A stretch of DNA of 64,000 bases, from contig JALIZF010001710.1 of NCBI GenBank assembly GCA_029948255.1, positions 372,001-436,000 on the forward strand, in the 5' to 3' direction. Under the pieces are notes generated by a model. The model worked only from the letters and a program-made list of their open reading frames with translations. It was not told the DNA's origin and made no database searches. Made by a program: the position numbers and the translations under genes. Positions within the stretch are counted from its first letter, which is position 1; every line of letters starts with the position of its first letter. Positions 57,755 through 64,000 of the stretch are shown piece after piece. Source of the stretch: Telmatactis stephensoni (lineage: Eukaryota > Cnidaria > Anthozoa > Actiniaria > Isophelliidae).

Positions 57755-59459
57755 GTAAAAACACATATTGAGATTGCTTTAATAATATATCTAGGCTAGC
57801 TATTGAAAACTTGAAATTGAGACTTAAAATGAACAAGAGAAGATAATTATAAGTTTATCTTGTCTATAAATGATAGTTGTGTGATTGACTAAAAACGTCA
57901 ATTTTTGAGTAAATCTTTCTACGAATAAGCTGCTAGGTCCTTTTAGACATCCCTGTAATAGTTTTGATCTTTTATTTTATCTCAACTCGTCAAATCTCTT
58001 TTACAAAAGTACAACCTAAAATGCTTTTTTGGTGGAGCAACCCTGTACGATCCATCATAGAAGGTTCCCCGGAAATAATTCAACCATCAAATCTATTCTG
58101 TTCCTTCTCCACAAAACTCGACTTATTTTCGGGAGAGAGCCTGATTGGTGAGGATTATTTAAGGGAGAAAAACTCATCGGTTCATGTATAATGACTTGAA
58201 AAACTTCCTGCTGTCCCTGAAGCCAGTTTTTAACGTGAAAGCGCCAAGTGTTCACACAAGCATGGCAAAGAATTAACTGAGAACGTCTCATTCGGCTATC
58301 GAATCGACTTACGTTACGGATGAAGATTTTGGCCCCATTTACGCTATTCCGTTGCTCCATCCACACAACAATTGTCTTATAGCCAGAAGGCCAGGGAGGG
58401 AGACGATATCCCAACCCTAATCCATACCTTAAGATATCACCTTAGACCGTTGCTCTATCTAGACACTGCAAGAGATTGTTTTCACCGTCTTACTTTTGAA
58501 AATCTTTATACTTTTATAATACTATTATTAGAACAAGATAAAAATCGACATTGTAAGTTAAAACTTGGATTTTTGAGGTGAAAATTTGCACAATTTTCAA
58601 ATCCGCTTCGAACGGTTAGGTGTTTGAGTGAGTAATCCTAAACTGTTACTAGAATCATTGAAGAAAGAAAGAAAGAAAAAAGGACGATGCATGCATGGAA
58701 ATGAACTGAGATCGATCGAAATTTGCTATGAATATAGAATTTTAGTTGGAGGTTTTTGCACTTTAGTAAAAAATAGGAGGTCTTAAAGGTTAACAAAATC
58801 AATTTTAGAATGACATCTAATAACATAATAGGTATTTTCGTTTCCAATCGTTGCTTTTTTAACTACGCATGAATTTACATTTAACTTAAACCAACTTTTC
58901 CTTTTCATTTTTTATATAGAAAACACATAACTAGTGCTTAAGCGCATGCATGTAACTAATTTTCTGTATCAAAACAGTTGAACCTTTTTTGAGGCGAAAT
59001 TTTGTTTAGGGATAGGATTTTTTGCCATTTTTCGAAGTTTTATGAAACTAAAATTTGATTCCAAACATCAAGATGACAAGGGAACTTTTGCTGTCTTAAA
59101 ATATCTGAGTACCGCTTAAGTTTTGGCTGTACGTTTGTTAATTAGGTAAGCGACAGATCTAGAGTATCGGTTTATTAGATGCTAATAAATTTGATAACTG
59201 CTAGTTTTCTGTGTAAAGGCAGATTGAATGCAGTTCAAATCAAAAATATTTAGTATATAATTTCCTTTTGTTGTTTACTAGTCAAGCGTTGAGAACAATT
59301 TACCGCCAACATTTCCTTTTCGTTTTGAACTATAGAACTGAAACATCACTAGTGTTAATCTTCCTGTGTAGAGACAACTTATAGCTGATTGAATTCAAAC
59401 TTACCTTCAATTTTGTCTTGCGTGGTGTTAGCTGAGTTTACAACTCAATTCTAGTCGCG

Positions 59460-59517
59460 ATGGAGGGATTAATGTTACGTTGTTCTTCCTTAATTGTTGC
59501 TTTGCTGATGATCAAAA
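59460..59517 (+). CDS. SRCR signal-peptide exon (copy B), alternative first exon
   Basis: The homologous exon codes MEGLMLRCSSLIVALLMIK and reaches donor A|GTAACA, again in phase 1. It keeps an open frame and splice donor, so it could serve as an alternative first exon and promoter for the same downstream SRCR exons. Alternatively it belonged to a duplicated gene whose SRCR exons were lost. Confidence 0.45.
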
Positions 59518-60061
59518 GTAACAACACACTGATTGAGATTGTTTAAAAAATACATCTAGGCTAGCTATTGAAAACTTGAAATTGAAACTTAAAATGAACA
59601 AAAGAAGATAATTGTACTTTGACGTGTCTAAATGATAGTTGAGTGATGACTAAAACCGTCAATTTTTGAGTAAGTCATTCGACGAATAAGCCGACTATAG
59701 ACAGTGTAACAGTTTTGATCTTCGATTATATGGCTCAACCCTTCAAAACTCTAGTATTTCACCGTATAATATATGTACAATCTAAAAATGGTTGCTTTTT
59801 GCGTGGAGCAACCCAGTATAATTCATCATAGAACGTCCCCCGGAAGTGATATAAATCTACTGAGCTCCTTCTACACAAAAGACATTGAAGTATATAAAGG
59901 GGCGGCCGAAGCACCGTGTGATGCTACTTTTAACTCGATATATATTTCGGATAAAAACCTGATTGGTGGTGAGATCATTTTAGGTGAATTGCGGCAATAT
60001 CCCCTCGGCGGTTCATAATGACTTGAAAAACTTCCTGCTGTCACTGGAGCCGGTTTTTAAC

Positions 60062-60274
60062 TAGGGTCCCCTATACCTCTTTGCAAAATGGAATCACGCG
60101 AAAATATTTGGTCTTTTCACGCGTCACGGATAATTTAAAATACTTCTTTCGCGTTCACAAAAAAGTCAAAAGCTGCTTTCACGTGGACCCAAAAACATTT
60201 TAGACATTGAATCACGTTCCACGTCAAAATAAATCAGTCATTCACGTTTCACGTAAAAGGCATATTGAACCCTG
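60062..60274. mobile_element. 213-bp insertion, hAT-like ends, empty site in the paralogous copy
   Basis: The ends tagggtc and gaaccctg are short inverted repeats of the CAGGGTTC type. TTTAAC lies on both sides (60056-60061 and 60275-60280). The paralogous position in copy A (about 58222-58240, 'gccagtttttaacgtgaaag') is uninterrupted. The interior is rich in 'tttcacg' words. Confidence 0.75.
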
Positions 60275-61124
60275 TTTAACGTGAAAGCGGCAAGTGGTCG
60301 AACCAGCATGGCAAGGAAATAAGAATGGATCATTGGGAGTTGAGAGTTGAGACATCGAATCGACTTACGTTACGGATGAAGATTTCGGCCCCATCCACGC
60401 TATCCCGTTGCTATACATAAAACAGTTGTCTTAGCCCGAAGGCCAGGGAGGGAGACGATATTCGGACCCTAATCCATACCTTTAGATATCACCTTAAACC
60501 GCTGCGCTATCGGCTAGACACTTAATGATTGGTTTCACATTCTTACGTTTTGAAAAATCTTTATACTTCTATAAATACCTTTATTAGAACAGGATAAAAT
60601 CGACATATTTTGTACGGTTATTAATTGGTCTGTAAGTCAAATTTTGGATGATCTGAGGTGAAAATTTGCCGCACTTTTTCATAATCCTTTCGGACGGTTA
60701 GAAGGTGTTTGAGCGAGTAATCCTAAACTGCTACTAGGATCATCGAAGAAAGAAAGAGGAAAAAGCGATTAAAATGTCATGAGATCAATAGAAATTTGCT
60801 ACAAATATAGAATTTTAGGTTGACGGTTTTGCTATTTAAATTAGTGACAAAACAGGACGTTTCCTGATGTTGTTGTCCGACGTGAAAAGGATCAGTTTTG
60901 ATTCCATCTTCAAACAAACGATTGTATCCTTTAGAAATCGGGACTTGATTGGTTTGCCATGGTATCAGAAAACTAATAAACTAAATAACGTTTTCAAGCA
61001 TTAACTAGAATCACCCCCTGCGGGCCCAGGATAATAGAAGACTGATCAGATCCTTGAATAAACTATGTTACTGAGCATGTGTTTCAGTACAATTTTCACT
61101 TGAACAAAAACAAATTCCTTTATC

Positions 61125-61400
61125 GAAAACATACTAGTGCTAAAACGCGCCTAGATTCCTGTGTGATGTAAGTTATAAAAATATTTCATTTTGTTTTTAC
61201 TGCGCATGCGCTCAAAACCAACATTTCCTTTTCGTTTTTATATAGAAAACATAACAAGCGCTAAAACACGCCGCCCAGTTTCCTGTGTGACGACAATCTA
61301 TACATTTCGTTTTATTTACTGCGCATGCGTTCACAATTCTAACTTAAACAACAATCTTCTTTTCGTTTTTAAATACAGCAAAAGTAACTAGTGTTAAGGT
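61125..61400. repeat. Three partial units of about 120-130 bp
   Basis: 'gaaaacataactagtgctaaaacgcg'-type starts (shown here only as family) lie at about 61125, 61245 and 61378. They are separated by 'ctgtgtgacgacaatct' and 'actgcgcatgcgttca'. They match the starts of the subunits at 57181, 57594, 58919 and 59335. Confidence 0.75.
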
Positions 61401-62400
61401 AGTTCGGGACTCATGAATTTTTACGATAAACTTGCCTTCAAAATTCCTACAAAGAAAGAGGGGCATAGGAGGAAATAAAATGTAAAATAAAAATGGGGGG
61501 TCACCGAGGTCACTCTTGAGATATGAGGGGGGAGATGTGGGGTGTTTGGGGATCTTTTTACGAAAAATGGCCTCGCAATATTCGGTCAAATTATAAGAAT
61601 TTTGGAACAACCAAATGTATTTAAAAGCAAACAAAATGATAGCCTGGGATGCAGAAAAACACGTGGAACTAAGTTATTGCCGAACAATTTGCAAAGAAGC
61701 GAAAGATCCAAGGGCGGATCCAGGATTTTTCAAAGGTGGGGGTCACGTGACGTTTACAAACAGGGAACCCAAACGAAAAGGTCTTAAGCCATTGAAACTC
61801 GCTGAAAATATGACATTAACTGCTTAGACTAGTGATTTTTTAACACTTTTTATTAGAAACAAAAATATTATATTTACAACTGAATGGGTAGAGGGTTGGC
61901 ATTGCTTAGTGATATTTCAGTGAATGTTAAAAGTGAGTCTTTTCACAGAAAAAAGTTACTGCTGTCGCAAATTCATGACATATTCATTGATAAACACAGG
62001 GGGGTCCTGACCCCCGCGACCCTCCCCCTGGATCCGCCCTTGAGATCAACAATAATATGCGAAAAATAGCCTTCTAGAATACACGTTTTTGGAGGATCAG
62101 ACAGAAAAATGATAAATTTACTCAAAATCGAAACGATAGAAGTATCCTTTTTTTTCTTTATACGAAAAGTTTATAAAATTGTGAGCAGAAATCATTCATA
62201 AAATCAGGGGGTCCCCGAATTGTTTAAAGAGTTAGAGAAGAACAAAGGGTCAAAATCTTCGAAAACGAACACAAAGAATCAGCCATTTTAGCGTTGTTCT
62301 CTGCTCCTTTTCGACTCATAAAAATTCGCTAAATTTTATAGTTCGAGCTTTTTCTCCTACTTTACACGGTGCACAACATGTTTTGATAAATTTGTTTGCA
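61401..62400. repeat. Dispersed repeat, copy 2 (filled-site copy of the 48.7-49.4 kb repeat)
   Basis: Homologous to the minus strand of 48750-49440, interrupted at 61709 by a MITE. No recognised protein. Confidence 0.8.
61709..62042. mobile_element. 334-bp MITE, 5-bp duplication AGATC, confirmed by an empty site
   Basis: The perfect ends caagggcggatccagg and cctggatccgcccttg are flanked by AGATC (61704-61708 and 62043-62047). The paralogous repeat near 49113 (minus strand gaaagatcaacaataat) shows the unoccupied target, so the limits are exact. Same family as 21518-21691 and 53680-53942. Confidence 0.92.
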
Positions 62401-63377
62401 GAATCTGGTCGATAAAGTACTATTTTTCTTCACCAAAAAACGAATTTCTTCGGTTTTCAATCGCTGACTCACTAGTGCCCAGACTCCCACGTTAAAACAA
62501 ATATTCTTTAATAAAGTGCGCGCGCTCGAATGCGCGCGCGAGATGCGCAGTAGCAAGGGTCGCCAGAAATAATTTCTCTCAAAAGAACTTGGCCTCTGAA
62601 ACAAAAATATTTTGAAAAGTGAGTCTTTAAAAATTTGTGAGAACCCTGGGAGGCTCAGACCCAGGAATAACGTTTAATTTAGACGCTAAAAGCTCTTAAT
62701 ATCCTTGTATATTGTTGTTGGTATATACAACAATTCTGCTACAAATTCTACTACTTTGATATAGCAATTTTCAGCTCTTTCTTTGAGTCTAAATGCCGTG
62801 ATTCCGGACATTACACAATGTGCCTTACATTACGTCACAATGTCAACGTTTATTATCAGTCAACCAAATGAGTAACCAAATTTGTCCCAGCTTTCCAAAG
62901 AATGCGGATTTTTGTCTGGAGCGACAGCTTTGAACGGACGGATACACTGGAAAAAACCTTATACATCTTTGATGTCGCTTTAATTATATTTCCCCAAGAT
63001 ACTCAACTTTAAAAAAATATACATTTGCGCTAGGGCTTATAGGGACTTTAAAGTTACTGCAGTTTTTTGCTGTGTTAACAATTCAATTCTTGCCACAATG
63101 GAGAGAATGTTGTTCTTTTTGTACTTTTGTTGATAACCAAAGATAAGTTCGGTAAAAACCTGAGAATTGTTTTTCAGGTTGTTAAAAATATTCTATCAAC
63201 TGCAACAAATTTCAAGTAACTTTTAAACACATAATTAGCATCAGGCAACCAGCCTAGGACAGTCGTGAGTTTTGGACTCAGTTTTAGTTTTGTACTTGAG
63301 GTGTTTGAATGCTGCTCCTGTGCTGATACTGTATCCATCTTTAAAGTGATTAATATAATAAACTTTAATTGTGACAG
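62401..63377 (+). other. SRCR gene upstream region with decayed third signal exon
   Basis: At 63098 the signal exon recurs as ATGGAGAGAATGTTGTTC..., but it runs into TGA after 11 codons. Its donor position reads AAAGATAAG, so GT has become AT; it is non-functional. 62515-62552 is unusually rich in gcgcgc. Otherwise no features. Confidence 0.6.
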
Positions 63378-63701
63378 AAAACAAAAGTGCTGTTGAAGTT
63401 CGTTTGGTGAACGGAACAACTCCACACGATGGTCGTGTAGAAATGAGAACAGATAATGGTCCATGGAACACCATCTGTAATCACAAATGGGACATAATAA
63501 ACGCTTATGTAGTGTGTCGCATGTTGAATTACTCCAAGGCAGTGTCAGCTGGTACTGCTAAAGTCAATGGAAGTGGTCCTATTTATCCTAAACGGCTGAA
63601 TTGTGAAGGATATGAAACATCTATTGAACAATGCGGTCACGATTCTGTTAGTTGTGATCACAGTCAAGATGCTTCAGTTGTATGTGGGAATTTGACAACA
63701 G
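63378..63701 (+). CDS. SRCR receptor, exon encoding first SRCR domain
   Basis: The exon lies between acceptor GTGACAG and donor ACAG|GTAAAA, phase 1 in and phase 1 out. It encodes one scavenger receptor cysteine-rich domain: VEVRLVNG at the start, GRVEMRTDNGPWNTIC, VVCRMLNY, then LNCEGYETSIEQCGHDS and VVCG. Six cysteines are visible. Symmetric phase-1 domain exons allow whole-domain duplication. The product is likely an extracellular binding protein for microbial or self ligands; the ligand is unknown. Confidence 0.9.
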
Positions 63702-63806
63702 GTAAAACTAATAAACAAGCATAAATAGTAACAGATTATTTTGAAAGTAAGCAGAGTTAAGTAAAAATTCCTTTCCATGTCAATTTTTATTGCTATTTGT
63801 TTTCAG

Positions 63807-64000
63807 AGGAAAAAGCGATTAAAGTTCGTCTGGTGGGAACTAATGTAAGCCATGTTGGTCAAGTGGAAATCCAGTACAACGGGACCTGGGGAGCAGTCTG
63901 TGATGGATTCTGGCAAATAAACGCTGCTCACGTAATCTGTCGAATGCTTGGTTACAAAGCAGCAGTAAATAAATTTAAAATTTGGAACATGGAAGGAGAG
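63807..64000 (+). CDS. SRCR receptor, second SRCR domain exon (partial, runs off window)
   Basis: The exon begins behind acceptor TTTTCAG and continues the frame from the previous exon (G plus AG). It shows IKVRLVGTNVSHVGQVEI, WGAVCDGFWQINAAHVICRM and LGYKAA, the first half of an SRCR domain with the canonical WGxVCDxxW motif. The exon is cut by the window end, so the number of domains and any membrane segment are unknown. Confidence 0.92.

Larger units (their letters stand above)
57165..60830. repeat. Tandem duplication of about 1.74 kb carrying an SRCR first exon
   Basis: Copy A (57165-58900) and copy B (58903-about 60830) align through 'gaaaacataactagtgctaa', the first-exon region 'gtgttagctgagtttacaac', 'aatgacttgaaaaacttcct', 'gaatcgacttacgttacgga' and 'taatcctaaactg'. 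Copy B carries an extra 213-bp insertion at 60062. Partial units continue at 61125-61400. Divergence is substantial, so the duplication is old. Confidence 0.85.

Overview
This is eukaryotic nuclear DNA. The genes have canonical GT-AG introns, the sequence is AT-rich, and small non-autonomous DNA transposons, minisatellites and simple repeats are dense. The identifiable proteins (proteasome subunit Rpn1/PSMD2, cysteine-string protein DNAJC5, a family-31 glycosyltransferase, Ly6/uPAR, SRCR, an RNI-type leucine-rich-repeat protein, a laccase-like oxidase) are metazoan. Sequence style, protein divergence and repeat types suggest an invertebrate, most likely an anthozoan cnidarian such as a coral or anemone. 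That placement is inference. No complete prokaryotic, viral or organellar unit was seen.

Layout. 0-9.2 kb: a minus-strand type II membrane glycosyltransferase split over about 7 kb, its long intron filled by a 2.5 kb terminal-inverted-repeat element that carries two smaller hairpin elements. 9.37-11.8 kb: a PIF/Harbinger transposon with an open transposase frame and 146-bp inverted repeats identical between the two ends, inserted into a 131-bp MITE. 11.8-14.1 kb: tandem repeats and hairpin elements. 14.2-28.9 kb: a complete 20-exon PSMD2 gene (+, 899 codons plus stop), whose last intron carries U12-type splice signals. 29.8-30.2 kb: the last exon of a Ly6/uPAR GPI-anchored protein (-), tail to tail with PSMD2. 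30.2-35.8 kb: MITE-rich, no supported gene. 35.8-46.0 kb: a complete 6-exon DNAJC5 gene (-), with an intronless LRR gene on the same strand inside its fourth intron. 46-55 kb: a 935-bp near-identical tandem duplication, a decayed LINE, hairpin elements and a possible distal first exon for DNAJC5. 55.1-56 kb: a laccase-like fragment interrupted by a tRNA-derived SINE. 57.2-64 kb: a tandemly duplicated 5' region with three versions of a signal-peptide exon, leading into an SRCR receptor gene that runs off the right edge.

The genes do not form an operon or pathway. The most informative content is how mobile elements and tandem duplications have reshaped gene structure: nested insertions with recoverable target-site duplications, filled/empty site pairs within the window, duplicated splice sites in PSMD2, and duplicated first exons at the SRCR locus. 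I did not find a clear new multi-gene system.
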